From Sphingomonas rosea (lineage in GTDB: Bacteria > Pseudomonadota > Alphaproteobacteria > Sphingomonadales > Sphingomonadaceae), in NCBI RefSeq assembly GCF_039538065.1, contig NZ_BAABBR010000001.1, forward strand, positions 2,611,605 to 2,675,604: 64,000 nt of DNA, in the 5' to 3' direction. The notes under the pieces are model-generated. The model saw only the letters and a list, made by a program, of their open reading frames with translations. It was not told where the DNA came from and did not search any database. A program made the position numbers and the translations under genes. Below, in pieces: positions 36,851-45,889 of this stretch (position 1 is its first letter; each line of letters starts with the position of its first letter).

Positions 36851-38185
36851 TTACGGCGCGGGCCGTGCGACGCTGGTGTAGGCGGTCGAGGCCGCCAGCT
36901 GGAGGTCCGGACGACCGTCCCAGCCATACGCGTCCTTGCGCATGACCAGCTTGCCGTCAGGGCCCGGCTCGGCGGTGAGATAAGTCAGGTAGACCGGCAC
37001 GCCCTGCGTCAGCTGGACCATCTGCTCGGGATCGCTGCCGCTCATCGCGGGCTCGCGGCCCATCAGCCAGCGGGCGAAGCGTCGCGCGTCCTCAAGCCGG
37101 ATGCAGCCGTTCGAAAGGTGGCGGTCGGTCTCCTTGAACTTGTCCTTCGACGGCGTGTCGTGGAGATAGATGTCCTGCCCGCTCGGGAACGGCACCTTCA
37201 GCCGGCCCATGCTGTTGGCGAGGCCCGGTTTCTGGCGGACGCGGATGCTCTCGGGATTGTCGATGACCTTCTGCCAGTCGACCGAGCTCGCCGGAAGCAC
37301 GGTCGCGTCAGGACCCCAGCCGCTCATCACCTCATAGCCGCGTGGCTTCAAATAGCCGTCACCGCCCTTGAGCGCACCAGGGGCGACCACCTTGTGAATG
37401 AGGTTCGGTGGCACGTTCCAATAGGGATTGAGCGTGACGTAATGGATGATGCTGGCGATCATCGGGGTCTGCAGCGCCGGGGTGCCGACAACGACCTTCA
37501 TCTTGTCGACCGGCTGCCCGCCTTCGTACATCGTCAACGTCGCATTGCCGATGTCGACCATCACGAAGCGGCCGGTCGAGGGCAGGAAGCGCGCCCGCTC
37601 AAGGTTCGAGGCGAGGCTCGTGTCGGCGGCGGTCATGCCGCTCGCCAGCGCGGCTTCGCGCAGTCCGCGGTAGGTCGGATTGACGTCAGCCATCTTGTCG
37701 AGCTGCGCCGCGAGGTCGGCCGAGGCCGCGGTGGTCAGCAGGATCTGGTCCGGCCGGGCCTGCGGCTGGAGGATCGGGTAGCCGTAGACGACGCCCTTGG
37801 GCGGGGTCCGCAGGAACTGCATGTAGCTGACCCATGCCTTGGACAGCGCGAATTCGGCGGCCTTGGTCGCGGCGGCATTGCCCGGCGTCGCCGCAGCGAT
37901 CGCGGCATCGACCTGCGCGGCGAGACCCGGGCCGGCGGTGAAGCCGTCGATCGGCGCGCGCTTCAGGATCGCCGACAGGCGCGTAGCGGCAGCGCGGGTC
38001 GCGTCACTGCGGAACCAGATCGGGGCATCGGCATGCTGGTAGTAGTAAAGCTCGACCGGATCGGTCGGGGCGACCCGGACAACCGGCGCGGGCGGCGGCG
38101 GAAGCGGCTTCTTCTTCTTGGCCTCGGCCGGGGCAGCCCCGACGATCAGACCGAGCATGGTGGTGGCGAGCAGCAGCTTCTTCAC
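36851..38185 (-). CDS. YcbB/LdtD-like L,D-transpeptidase
   Basis: The 444-residue protein has a signal peptide (MKKLLLATTMLGLIVGAAPAEA), a scaffold domain (about 50-230) and a YkuD catalytic domain (about 250-420) with MKVVVGTPALQTPMI, IYLHDTPSKDKF and SNGCIRLEDARRFA containing the catalytic Cys and the flanking His. In most YkuD enzymes the motif is SHGCxR; here it is SNGCIR, as in several YcbB-like proteins. It makes 3-3 cross-links in peptidoglycan, or attaches proteins to it, in the periplasm. The C-terminal tail follows PVYLTYLTA. It is a monocistronic gene by its own terminator. Confidence 0.92.
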   Translation of the reverse strand: MKKLLLATTMLGLIVGAAPAEAKKKKPLPPPPAPVVRVAPTDPVELYYYQHADAPIWFRSDATRAAATRLSAILKRAPIDGFTAGPGLAAQVDAAIAAATPGNAAATKAAEFALSKAWVSYMQFLRTPPKGVVYGYPILQPQARPDQILLTTAASADLAAQLDKMADVNPTYRGLREAALASGMTAADTSLASNLERARFLPSTGRFVMVDIGNATLTMYEGGQPVDKMKVVVGTPALQTPMIASIIHYVTLNPYWNVPPNLIHKVVAPGALKGGDGYLKPRGYEVMSGWGPDATVLPASSVDWQKVIDNPESIRVRQKPGLANSMGRLKVPFPSGQDIYLHDTPSKDKFKETDRHLSNGCIRLEDARRFARWLMGREPAMSGSDPEQMVQLTQGVPVYLTYLTAEPGPDGKLVMRKDAYGWDGRPDLQLAASTAYTSVARPAP

Positions 38186-38255
38186 GTGGGTTGGACCCCC
38201 ATTAACGATGATGTCGCCTGACCCTTACCCGCCAGCGACTGACGGGCAAGTGAAC

Positions 38256-38277
38256 CGCGACGAACCGAGTCGTCGCG
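38256..38277. other. Perfect inverted repeat between receiver and transpeptidase genes
   Basis: CGCGACGA (38256-38263) and TCGTCGCG (38270-38277) form an 8-base perfect stem with a 6-base loop, followed rightward by AGGCTATTTTTTG. The T run is offset from the stem and no rightward gene ends here, so it may be a leftward 3' structure of the receiver gene or a regulatory site of the transpeptidase gene. I cannot decide. Confidence 0.5.
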
Positions 38278-38345
38278 AGGCTATTTTTTGTTAATGGCCT
38301 GCAGGTGCGGCGAAAAAGCGACGGCGGTGCGCCGCTCAGGTCCGT

Positions 38346-38708
38346 TCAGGCGGCTGCAGCGGCGGCCTTGTCGAGCACCGGACCGATGCGGTCGATCGTG
38401 TACGGCTTCTCGAGCAGCGGGGCATCGGCAAAGTCCGCGGGCGGAGGTTCGACGTGACCGCCACTCGCGATGACGAACGGAACGCCGCGCTCGCGGAGCG
38501 CAGCAGCGGCCGGCCACACCAGTTCGCCCTTGAGGTTCACGTCGAGGATGGCGAGGTCGAACCCGCCTTCGGTGCACTTGGCGAGCGCATCCGAAAGATT
38601 GTCGCAGCTGGCGTGAATACGATGTCCAAGGGTCTCGAGGAAATCCTCGAGCATCATTGCGATAAGCGGCTCGTCTTCGACGACGAGGATGTCACGACCT
38701 TGTTGCAC
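38346..38708 (-). CDS. Single-domain response regulator
   Basis: The 120-residue protein is a bare receiver domain: acidic pocket VVEDE (residues 9-13), phospho-acceptor Asp56 in AILDVNLKG, a Ser in VIASGG in place of the usual Thr/Ser, and Lys in LEKPY. In sphingomonads single-domain receivers relay phosphate in the general stress or cell-cycle networks. The FATGUY motif typical of SdrG-type regulators is not there (PFVIASGG instead). It lies 41 bases after cckA on the same strand, so it could be cotranscribed with it. Confidence 0.87.
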   Translation of the reverse strand: MQQGRDILVVEDEPLIAMMLEDFLETLGHRIHASCDNLSDALAKCTEGGFDLAILDVNLKGELVWPAAAALRERGVPFVIASGGHVEPPPADFADAPLLEKPYTIDRIGPVLDKAAAAAA

Positions 38709-38749
38709 ACTCCGCCTATCGCGACTTCGCTCCGCCTGCGCAACCAGTT

Positions 38750-41119
38750 TCAGCGCGATGCCAAAACCTTACGTGCGGCCTCCGACAATTCCTGCACCGA
38801 GAAGGGCTTGGGGAGGAAGGCGACGTTGTCGATGTCGATCGATTTGCGGAGTTGCTCCTCGGCATAGCCCGACATGAAGAGGATCGGCAGTTCGGGCCGC
38901 GTCTTGCGGGCTTCGCGGACCATGGTGGGGCCGTCCATCACCGGCATGACGACGTCGGTGATGAGCAGGTCGATGACCTCGCCGCGATTGACGATCTCAA
39001 GCGCCTCCTCGCCATTGTCGGCGGTGAGTACCTTGTAGCCCTGGCGGGTGAGCGCGCGCTCGGCAACGGTGCGGACCATTGGCTCGTCCTCGACGAGGAG
39101 AACGGTACCGGTGCCCCAGGTCTCCTCGGCCTTGGGCGGCGGCGCGGCGGGCGCGCGGATCTTGCGGACTTGCTCTTCCTGATGGACCGGAAGGTAGATG
39201 ACGAAGCTCGTCCCCTCGCCCACCTTGCTCGCGGCGAAGATGAAGCCGCCCGACTGCTTGACGATGCCGTAGACGGTGGAGAGCCCAAGCCCGGTGCCCT
39301 TGCCGACTTCCTTGGTGGTGAAGAAGGGCTCGAAGATCTTGCCGAGGACCGACGGCGGGATTCCGCAGCCGGTGTCGGAGATGCTGAGGGCGGTGTAATC
39401 GTCGACCGGCAGGATGTCGGAGCCGAGTTCGGCGACCTGGTCGGCGCGCACGGCATAGGTCTGGATGGTGACGGTCCCGCCGCCGGTGCCCGCCATGGCG
39501 TCGCGGGCATTGACCGCGAGATTGACGATGACCTGCTCGAGCTGGCCCGGATCGGCCCGCACCGCGCCCAGTTCGCGCCCGTGCTTGACCTGCAGGACGA
39601 CGGTCTCACCGAGCAGGCGCTTGAGAAGATGGCTGACCTCGCTCACCACGTCGGGGAGCTGGAGCACCTGCGGGCGCAGCGTCTGCTGGCGCGAGAAGGC
39701 GAGCAGCTGACGGGTCAGGCCCGCCGCGCGGTTCGAGTTCGACTTGATCTGCTGGATGTCGTCATAGTCGCTGTCGCCGGGCGTATGGCGCAGCAGCATC
39801 AGGTCGCAGTGGCCGATGATGGCGGTCAGGATGTTGTTGAAGTCGTGCGCGACGCCGCCGGCGAGCTGGCCGACCGCCTGCATCTTCGTCGCCTGCGCGA
39901 CCTGCCGCTTCAGCTTGGCTTCCTCGCTATTGTCCTTGAGCAGCAGGAGGACGCTGGCATCGCCAAGGTTGCGCAGGCCCGCGATGGTCAGCGCGACGGG
40001 CTCGGTCGGCTGGTGGGTGAGGCGGACCGCGAGGTCGCCCGACATGGCGGGTCCGCGGCTGTTGCGGCGGACGGCATCGGCGACGGCGGCCTTGTCCTCC
40101 TTGACCACGAGGTCGCTCGGGAAAGCGGGGAGCGGCCCCTCGGCGAGCGCAGCGGCGTTGCGGAAGGCGCGATTGCTGGTGAGGAAGCGGCCGTCGCGGT
40201 CGACGAGCGCGAGGCCGAGCGGCAGCAGGTCGAGCAGCGCCTGGAGACTGGCGGGTTCGGACGGGCTCGGCCCTTCGCCCGTTGCGAACAGCATGGTGAT
40301 GCCGGCGGCATGGCCCGAGCCCGGTTCGGCAGGGATGTGCAGGAGGCGCAGGATGGGGCCTTCCGGTCCTTCGCCGCGAAGGCGTACCCGGCCCTCGCCT
40401 GCGCCCTCGAGCAGATTGTCGAGCCGGTCGTCCTCGCCCTCGAGGCGCGCGCGGCGTGCGAACATGTCGTTGGCGGCGATCACCCGGCCATCGCCGTCGA
40501 CCGCGGCGGCGAGCACGCCCGCTTCGCCGAGGACCGCGCCTTCGGCGCTCTGGAGGCGGCGGACGAGCACGCCGAGCGGCGAGCGGCGGGGCCGCGGGAT
40601 GCGCCACAGGAAGCGGTCGTTGCCGTGACCGACGCGCGCGATCTCGACCGCGATCGAGCCCTCTTCGGTCATGACGGCGGGCGCGCTCCCCTGCCCGTCG
40701 CGGGCCGCGGTCTCGAGCGCCTGTGCGATGGCGTGGGAGTCATCGCCGCCGAGCAAGGTGGGTTGCGTAAGCGCCGGAAAGCGATCGCGATAGGCGGCGT
40801 TGATCGCGAGCAGGCGGCCGGTACCATCGGTCAGCGCCGCCGGATCGGGGCAGAGGTCGAGACCCGCCGCGACGAGCCCATAGTCGGGCGGGCTCTCGAC
40901 CGGCAGGCCGATGAGGTCGGGCACCGCCCGGCGCCGCCAGCCGAGCAGCACCGCAACCACCCCGCCGACGGCGAAGGCGAGCGCGACCGACGGATGGCCG
41001 ACCGCCACGGCGATGACCGCCATGCTGGCAAGAGCCAGCGCGAGGAGCAAGGGCACCAGCCACGGCTCGCCCCGAGGGACGGGTTCAGCGTCGATCGCAG
41101 CGAGCCGGGCGTGGAGCAT
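38750..41119 (-). CDS. cckA: CckA-type hybrid histidine kinase
   Basis: The 789-residue protein has two membrane segments near the N-terminus (about 22-60), several PAS-like sensor regions (about 85-400), a HisKA domain with GGVAHDFNNILTAIIGHCDLML (His about 425), an ATPase domain (ISDTGCGIPPSVLGKIFEPFFTTKEVGKGTGLGLSTVYGIVKQ in segments) and a C-terminal receiver (LITDVVMPVMDG, KPFSVQEL). The DFNNILTAI block and the hybrid plan fit CckA, the kinase/phosphatase at the top of the CckA-ChpT-CtrA cell-cycle relay. ChpT and CtrA are not in this window. The neighbours (SmpB, M13 peptidase, DUF2062) lie on the same strand. Confidence 0.92.
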   Translation of the reverse strand: MLHARLAAIDAEPVPRGEPWLVPLLLALALASMAVIAVAVGHPSVALAFAVGGVVAVLLGWRRRAVPDLIGLPVESPPDYGLVAAGLDLCPDPAALTDGTGRLLAINAAYRDRFPALTQPTLLGGDDSHAIAQALETAARDGQGSAPAVMTEEGSIAVEIARVGHGNDRFLWRIPRPRRSPLGVLVRRLQSAEGAVLGEAGVLAAAVDGDGRVIAANDMFARRARLEGEDDRLDNLLEGAGEGRVRLRGEGPEGPILRLLHIPAEPGSGHAAGITMLFATGEGPSPSEPASLQALLDLLPLGLALVDRDGRFLTSNRAFRNAAALAEGPLPAFPSDLVVKEDKAAVADAVRRNSRGPAMSGDLAVRLTHQPTEPVALTIAGLRNLGDASVLLLLKDNSEEAKLKRQVAQATKMQAVGQLAGGVAHDFNNILTAIIGHCDLMLLRHTPGDSDYDDIQQIKSNSNRAAGLTRQLLAFSRQQTLRPQVLQLPDVVSEVSHLLKRLLGETVVLQVKHGRELGAVRADPGQLEQVIVNLAVNARDAMAGTGGGTVTIQTYAVRADQVAELGSDILPVDDYTALSISDTGCGIPPSVLGKIFEPFFTTKEVGKGTGLGLSTVYGIVKQSGGFIFAASKVGEGTSFVIYLPVHQEEQVRKIRAPAAPPPKAEETWGTGTVLLVEDEPMVRTVAERALTRQGYKVLTADNGEEALEIVNRGEVIDLLITDVVMPVMDGPTMVREARKTRPELPILFMSGYAEEQLRKSIDIDNVAFLPKPFSVQELSEAARKVLASR

Positions 41120-41124
41120 TCAGC

Positions 41125-43200
41125 TTACCAGATGCGGACCCGCTGGGTCGGCGTCAGGTACAGCTTCTGGCCGGGCTGCACGTTGAACGCCGGATACCAG
41201 GGATCCATGTTGCGCACGATGTTGCCGCGCTGCTCGGACGGGCTGTGCGGATCGGTCAGCAGCCGCTGGCGCAGGTTCGCCTCGCGATAGTTGCGCCGCC
41301 AGACCTGCGCCCAGCCGAGATAGAAGCGCTGGTCGCCGGTGGTGCCGTCGATGGTCGGCGCCGGCTGCCCGCCAAGGCTGGCGAGATAGGCGTCGTGCGC
41401 GACCGACAGGCCGGCGAGATCGGCGACGTTCTCGCCCATCGTCAGCTTGCCCTGCACGTGCATGCCCGGAAGCGGCTCGTAGGCGTCATACTGCTTGCCG
41501 AGCGCGTCGAGGCGGCTGTTGAAGGCGGCGACGTCGGCGGTGGTCCACCAGTCGGTCAGGCGGCCGTCGCGGTCGTACTTGGCGCCCTGATCGTCGAAGT
41601 GGTGGCTGAGCTCGTGCCCGATCACCGCGCCGATGCCGCCATAGTTGACCGCCGGATCGGCGTTGGGATCGAAGAAGGGCGGCTGCAGGATGGCGGCCGG
41701 GAAGACGATCTCGACCATGCCGAAATTGGCATAGGCGTTGACCGTCATCGGGGTCATCCCCCACTCCCACTTGTAGAGCGGCTTGCCGAGCTTGTTGATG
41801 TTGTAGGCATAGTCGAAGTTGTTCGACCGCATCGCGTTGCCAAGCAGGTCCGAACGATCGATCTGCAGCCCGCTCATGTCGCGCCAGCGGTCGGGATAGC
41901 CGATCTTTGGCGTGAAGGCGGCGAGCTTGGCGTGCGCCTTGACCTTGGTCTCGGGTGCCATCCACTGCAGCGTGTCGATCCGGCGATCCATCGCCGCGAT
42001 GACGTTCTTCACCAGCTGGTCGGCCGCGGCCTTGGTCTCGGGCGGGAAATAACGCTGGACGTAAAGCTGGCTGACATCGTCACCGAGCACGCCGACGGTG
42101 AAGTCGACGCCGCGCTTCCAGCGCTCTTCCTGCTGCGGGGTGCCGCCGAGCGTGGTGCCATAGAAGCTGAACTGCTCCTTGTCGAAAGCCGAGGGCAGGA
42201 ACGGCGCGTAGGCGTCGAGGCTGCGGACCATCAGCTGGTCCTTGAGGACGCCGAGCGGCGCGGAGCGGATGAGGCCGGCGATCTTGGTGAAGGCCGAGGG
42301 CTGGGCGACGAGCACGTCGCTGACGTTCTGCGCGCCGGTGCCGCGGACCAGCGCGGCGAAGTCGAACCCGGGTGCCATCTTCGACAGCTGGGCGAGGCTC
42401 ATCTTGTTGTAGGTCTTGGTGGCGTCGCGGCTGTCGACGCGGGTCCAGCTCGCGTCGGCGATCTTGGTCTCGAAGTCGACGATCGCCTTGGCGCGCGCGG
42501 CGGCATTGGGCTCACCGGCGAGATTGAGGACGTTGGTCAGGTGCGCAAGATACTTGGCCTTGGTCTCGGCCAGCTTGGCGTCGTTCTTGAGGTAATAATC
42601 GCGGTCCGGCATGCCGAGACCCGACTGCGACATCGAGAAGATGTACTGGTCGGGCTGCTTGTCGTCCTGGCCGACATAGCCGGCGAACGGGGTGCCGACG
42701 CCGTTGCGCATCGCGGCGGCGTAGAGCGCGGGAAGGCCGGCCTTCGAGTTCAGGCCCTTGATCTGGCCGAGCCACGGCTGGAACGGCGCAAGGCCCTTCG
42801 CCTCGATGGAGGCAGTGTCCATGAAGCTCGCGAAGGTCTGGCCGATGCGGCTGTTGCTGTCCTTGCTCTGCTCTTCGATGAGGGTGCGCGTGCGCTCGCG
42901 CGACAGGTCGTCGAGGACGGTGAACATGCCGTAGTTCGACTTGTCGGCAGGGATGGCGGTGTTCTTGGCCCACGTACCGTTGGCGAAGGAATAGAAGTTG
43001 TCGCCCGGGAGCACGCTCTCGTCCATGCCGGCCTTGTCGAAGCCGAAGGTGCCGATCTGCGGCTTCGGCATCGCCGGGGTGGCGGCGGCGGTTTCAGTGG
43101 GTGTCTCGACGGCAGGAGCGGCGGTCTCGACCGGCGCGGTGTTGGCGGCGCAACCGGCCAGCGCGGTGGTTGCAACGAGGCTCAGGAGAAGCGTCTTCAT
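41125..43200 (-). CDS. M13 family (neprilysin-like) metallopeptidase lipoprotein
   Basis: The 691-residue protein has a lipoprotein leader with LAGC, an N-terminal Ala/Thr-rich linker and the M13 domains. The zinc motif HELSHHFDDQGAKYD, the downstream ENVADLAGL (third ligand Glu and Asp), and the NAYAN substrate-binding motif (VNAYANFGMVEIVFPAAILQPPFF) are intact, so it should be active in the periplasm or on the outer membrane. The start is set at 43200 because the upstream frame overlaps the DUF2062 gene. It sits between that gene and cckA with gaps of 8 and 5 bases, suggesting one leftward operon. Confidence 0.94.
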   Translation of the reverse strand: MKTLLLSLVATTALAGCAANTAPVETAAPAVETPTETAAATPAMPKPQIGTFGFDKAGMDESVLPGDNFYSFANGTWAKNTAIPADKSNYGMFTVLDDLSRERTRTLIEEQSKDSNSRIGQTFASFMDTASIEAKGLAPFQPWLGQIKGLNSKAGLPALYAAAMRNGVGTPFAGYVGQDDKQPDQYIFSMSQSGLGMPDRDYYLKNDAKLAETKAKYLAHLTNVLNLAGEPNAAARAKAIVDFETKIADASWTRVDSRDATKTYNKMSLAQLSKMAPGFDFAALVRGTGAQNVSDVLVAQPSAFTKIAGLIRSAPLGVLKDQLMVRSLDAYAPFLPSAFDKEQFSFYGTTLGGTPQQEERWKRGVDFTVGVLGDDVSQLYVQRYFPPETKAAADQLVKNVIAAMDRRIDTLQWMAPETKVKAHAKLAAFTPKIGYPDRWRDMSGLQIDRSDLLGNAMRSNNFDYAYNINKLGKPLYKWEWGMTPMTVNAYANFGMVEIVFPAAILQPPFFDPNADPAVNYGGIGAVIGHELSHHFDDQGAKYDRDGRLTDWWTTADVAAFNSRLDALGKQYDAYEPLPGMHVQGKLTMGENVADLAGLSVAHDAYLASLGGQPAPTIDGTTGDQRFYLGWAQVWRRNYREANLRQRLLTDPHSPSEQRGNIVRNMDPWYPAFNVQPGQKLYLTPTQRVRIW

Positions 43201-43208
43201 GCGGTCAA

Positions 43209-43793
43209 TCACCCTTGAGTTTGCGTGGGATGCGAGAAAAGTTCGGGTCGGGTCCGCCTGCGCCACTTGCGGTGGACCCACCAGCGCCAGACGACGATCG
43301 ACACGCCATAGCCGACGAACGCACTGGCGAGCGCGATCAGGAAGAGGCCGCTTACCAGCGACGGCGCCGCATCGGACAGGAGCCACCGGCCCCAGGCCGA
43401 GAAGTCCGCGCCGCTGGAATAAAGGCGCTCGAAGGCCGCGAGGTCGGCGTGGAAGCCGAGCTTGTTGCCGAGCGCGATCGCCGCGATCAGGAAAAACGGC
43501 GTGGTCGCGGGATTGCTGAGGAAGGTCATGGCGGCGGCGATCGGAATGTTGCCGCGCACCGGCACGCAGAGCAAGGCCGCACCGACGATCTGGAGCCCCG
43601 GCACCATCAGGAAGATGCCGATGAAGAGGCCGGCGAACACACCCGCCGGGACCGAACGACGCGTGAAGCGCCACAGGTCGGAGCGGCGAATGCGGGTGCC
43701 GAAAGGCTTGAGCCAGCGGCTCTCGAGCACTTCCTCGCGCGACGGGGTCGCCTTGGCCGCGAGACGCTGGAAGAAGTGGGGCCGCTCAGCCAT
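43209..43793 (-). CDS. DUF2062 membrane protein
   Basis: The 194-residue protein has three or more hydrophobic segments (SVPAGVFAGLFIGIFLMVPGLQI, NIPIAAAMTFLSNPATTPFFLIAAIALG, LVSGLFLIALASAFVGYGVSIVVW) and the DUF2062 motifs GLFIGIF and FLSNPATTPFF. Family members are inner-membrane proteins of unknown function. It lies between smpB and the M13 peptidase, all read leftward. Confidence 0.9.
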   Translation of the reverse strand: MAERPHFFQRLAAKATPSREEVLESRWLKPFGTRIRRSDLWRFTRRSVPAGVFAGLFIGIFLMVPGLQIVGAALLCVPVRGNIPIAAAMTFLSNPATTPFFLIAAIALGNKLGFHADLAAFERLYSSGADFSAWGRWLLSDAAPSLVSGLFLIALASAFVGYGVSIVVWRWWVHRKWRRRTRPELFSHPTQTQG

Positions 43794-43882
43794 GCGCCGA
43801 GCCTAGCATGCGCGCGCCCACCTTGCTCGCTCCATCGCGAGGACCGACGCAATTGGGCCCGGACCGATGCCCGGGCGACGAG

Positions 43883-44365
43883 TCACCCATGCGACCTCAG
43901 CAGCCGGCCCTGCTCGCGCTTCCAGTCGCGTTCCTTGATCGTCTCGCGCTTGTCGTGGTTCTTCTTGCCGCGGGCGAGCGCGAGCTCGACCTTCGCCTTG
44001 CCCTTGCCGTTGAAGTAGATCGACAGCGGCACGAGCGTCAGGCCCTGCCGCTGGATCGCCCCCATCAGCTTGCCGATCTCGCGCTTGCGCAGCAGCAGGT
44101 GCCGCTTGCGGCGCGGCTCGTGGTTCATCCAGCTGCCGTTCTTGTATTCGGGGATGTGGCTGTTGATCAGCACCACTTCCTCGCCCTCGACGGTGGCATA
44201 GCTTTCGGCGATCGAGCCCTCGCCGTTGCGAAGCGCCTTCACCTCGGTGCCCTGGAGCGCGATTCCGGCCTCGAACCTCTCCTCGACAAAATAATCGTAA
44301 CGGGCGCGCCGGTTCTCGGCGACGACCTTCTGCTTGTCGAACGGGGGCGTGGGGGGCTGGGACAT
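43883..44365 (-). CDS. smpB: SsrA-binding protein SmpB
   Basis: The 160-residue protein is SmpB, which binds tmRNA and brings it to stalled ribosomes. Family motifs are [61 protein letters not shown] and [23 protein letters not shown]. The ATG at 44365 fits the family; the frame extends upstream to 44443 without support. tmRNA itself is not in the window. Confidence 0.96.
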   Translation of the reverse strand: MSQPPTPPFDKQKVVAENRRARYDYFVEERFEAGIALQGTEVKALRNGEGSIAESYATVEGEEVVLINSHIPEYKNGSWMNHEPRRKRHLLLRKREIGKLMGAIQRQGLTLVPLSIYFNGKGKAKVELALARGKKNHDKRETIKERDWKREQGRLLRSHG

Positions 44366-44506
44366 CTTTTCGCTTTCGCATCTAGGCGCTGTCCCGCCTC
44401 GGAGGAAGGGACTCAATCCTTCCCGCGTCGGGATAATTGACAATTAAGGGCTATGGTTAACGCCAAAATGGCGGAACTGCGCCATTGGCATGACCGTTGC
44501 TTAACC

Positions 44507-44851
44507 ATGTCGATGCGTATGCCCCGAATTCTTCGGCGGATTGGCCGCCTGTTCGTCGTCAAGACGAAATGGGAAGCCTGGGCCGTCACCTGGGCGGTGG
44601 CGCTCGGCGGGGTCGAGCGCGGCAAGCACTATCTCGACCTCTATCCCGGCGCGATCGGTTGGATGTTCTTCGCGGCCTGCTCGGCGGTGACCTTCCTGGT
44701 CGGCGCCAAACTGCTCGACGCGACGCGGCCGGCCGCAGAGCCCGTCCCCTCCCCCATCCGCACCCGCGCGCCGCAGCGCCGGCACCTCGGGGTCAGTCGT
44801 AATCGACCCAGAGCGTCCCGTCGGAGCGCCGGTTCAGCGTCACGGATTTGA
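44507..44851 (+). CDS. Small putative membrane protein
   Basis: The open frame from ATG 44507 gives about 114 residues: a basic N-terminus (MSMRMPRILRRIGRLFVVK), a central region with HYLDLYPGAIGWMFFAACSAVTFLVGAKLLD, which contains one likely membrane helix, and an Arg/Ser-rich tail. I do not know a family. It overlaps the convergent secreted-protein gene by 59 bases, and the Arg-rich tail may be non-coding shadow of that gene, so the coding case is moderate. An alternative ATG is at 44513. Confidence 0.5.
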   Translation: MSMRMPRILRRIGRLFVVKTKWEAWAVTWAVALGGVERGKHYLDLYPGAIGWMFFAACSAVTFLVGAKLLDATRPAAEPVPSPIRTRAPQRRHLGVSRNRPRASRRSAGSASRI

Positions 44852-45113
44852 CGTCGCAGAGATTGACGGAGAGCCAGGTCGCAGTCTCGGTGCCGACCTT
44901 GGCGCGGATGTCGAACGCGCACAGGTCGCCCGACTGCGCCGGAACCGCGCTTCGCGCACCCGGCGACAATGTGCCGGGTCCGAGCGGACGCCAAGGAGCG
45001 CTTCCGACCGACTGACGGATGGCGATTTCGGACAGGCGGCCGCTGCTGCCATTCACCAGGACGAACGGCCCCGGAGAGGAAAGAGCCGCGATGAAGATTG
45101 CTGCCCCCAGCAT
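44793..45113 (-). CDS. Small secreted protein of unknown function
   Basis: The 106-residue protein has a short hydrophobic N-terminus typical of a signal peptide (MLGAAIFIAALSSPG) and a mature part with two Cys (DLCAFDIRAK and VNLCDVKSVTLN) that may form a disulphide, ending in DGTLWVDYD. I do not recognise the family. The beta-rich look suggests a small periplasmic protein. Confidence 0.6.
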   Translation of the reverse strand: MLGAAIFIAALSSPGPFVLVNGSSGRLSEIAIRQSVGSAPWRPLGPGTLSPGARSAVPAQSGDLCAFDIRAKVGTETATWLSVNLCDVKSVTLNRRSDGTLWVDYD

Positions 45114-45152
45114 GCCGGCATCATAGCAGAAAAGCCGGCATGCCGCGAGGGA

Positions 45153-45395
45153 TCAGGCCGCTTTGGGCAGACCTCCGCGCCCGTGGCGGATCAGCGGCGC
45201 CGAAGCGCTACGCGAATAGCTTTCCGACAAAGGCAGCGCGGTTCCGCAGAAGCCGCATTCGGCCAACATTCGGCCGATCAGCCAGTGGGTCCGGCCGCAA
45301 CCGGGGCAATGGTTGACGGCATTTTCGCGGTAGACGGCGTGGTAGCCGCGCATCGCGGGGTTGAAGGCCTTGGTCATATTGCTCGAAGTCAGCAT
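45153..45395 (-). CDS. Small zinc-ribbon-like protein
   Basis: The 80-residue protein has two CxxC pairs, NHCPGCGRTHW and LAECGFCGTALP, 17 residues apart, the pattern of a single treble-clef or zinc ribbon. GAGGGGGA precedes the ATG at 45395. No other domain is seen. Proteins like this in sphingomonads are annotated as hypothetical. A DNA- or RNA-binding or redox role is possible, but not shown. Confidence 0.65.
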   Translation of the reverse strand: MLTSSNMTKAFNPAMRGYHAVYRENAVNHCPGCGRTHWLIGRMLAECGFCGTALPLSESYSRSASAPLIRHGRGGLPKAA

Positions 45396-45602
45396 GGCTG
45401 TCCCCCTCGCTAGTTCTTAAGAAATGGGTTCGAAGCTGTAACGAGCGACGAGTCGTTCGGTTTCAGCGATATTCTGCTTTGTGATCGTGGGTGTCACTCT
45501 TCGGACACGGGGTTGTGCCGGGCCGGGACGGTTGTGGATATTAACCTTTCCTCCACCATTGGCCCTCACCTTGAGCCCGACCAGACCAGTGGAGCCGTCG
45601 CC

Positions 45603-45764
45603 GTGGAGTCGAACCACCGCTATTATGCCAGGCGCGCCGCCGAGGAGCGGACGGCCGCGCAGCGCTCGATGACCGCCGCCGCGCGCGAGTGGCATGCCAA
45701 GCTCGCAATGCAGTTCGCCGCCCGGGCTTCGGCCGCGCTGGAAGAGACCGCTTCGGCCGCCTGA
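45603..45764 (+). CDS. Small conserved-looking sphingomonad protein
   Basis: From GTG 45603, which has GGAG eight bases before it, there is a 53-residue product starting VESNHRYYARRAAEERTAAQ and ending with an Ala-rich amphipathic helix (WHAKLAMQFAARASAALEE). The SNxxYYxRRAxxE pattern recurs in many small proteins of sphingomonads, as far as I recall. The frame opens further upstream from TTG 45513, but that part lacks conserved features. Function unknown. Confidence 0.55.
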   Translation: MESNHRYYARRAAEERTAAQRSMTAAAREWHAKLAMQFAARASAALEETASAA

Positions 45765-45889
45765 CCCAAATCGGGTCACTTTTCGTTACGCTTGTGGCAA
45801 TAACGGGGATTATCTGCCATAAACACTCCCGCAGCGCCGATCCTCGGGGAATTCGGGCGCGCACGAAACAGGGGAGTGTCCAGACCATC

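Noticed and set aside
38852..41290. 812-codon open frame antisense to cckA
   Set aside because: Same reason: cckA on the other strand has all kinase motifs; the antisense frame looks like a low-complexity shadow.
43201..43674. N-terminal extension of the M13 peptidase reading frame
   Set aside because: It overlaps the DUF2062 gene and lacks conservation; the lipoprotein leader starts at 43200.
44444..44461. CtrA-like site TTAA-N9-TTAAC
   Set aside because: CtrA sites have a 7-base spacer; the 9-base spacing here does not fit, so it is most likely chance.
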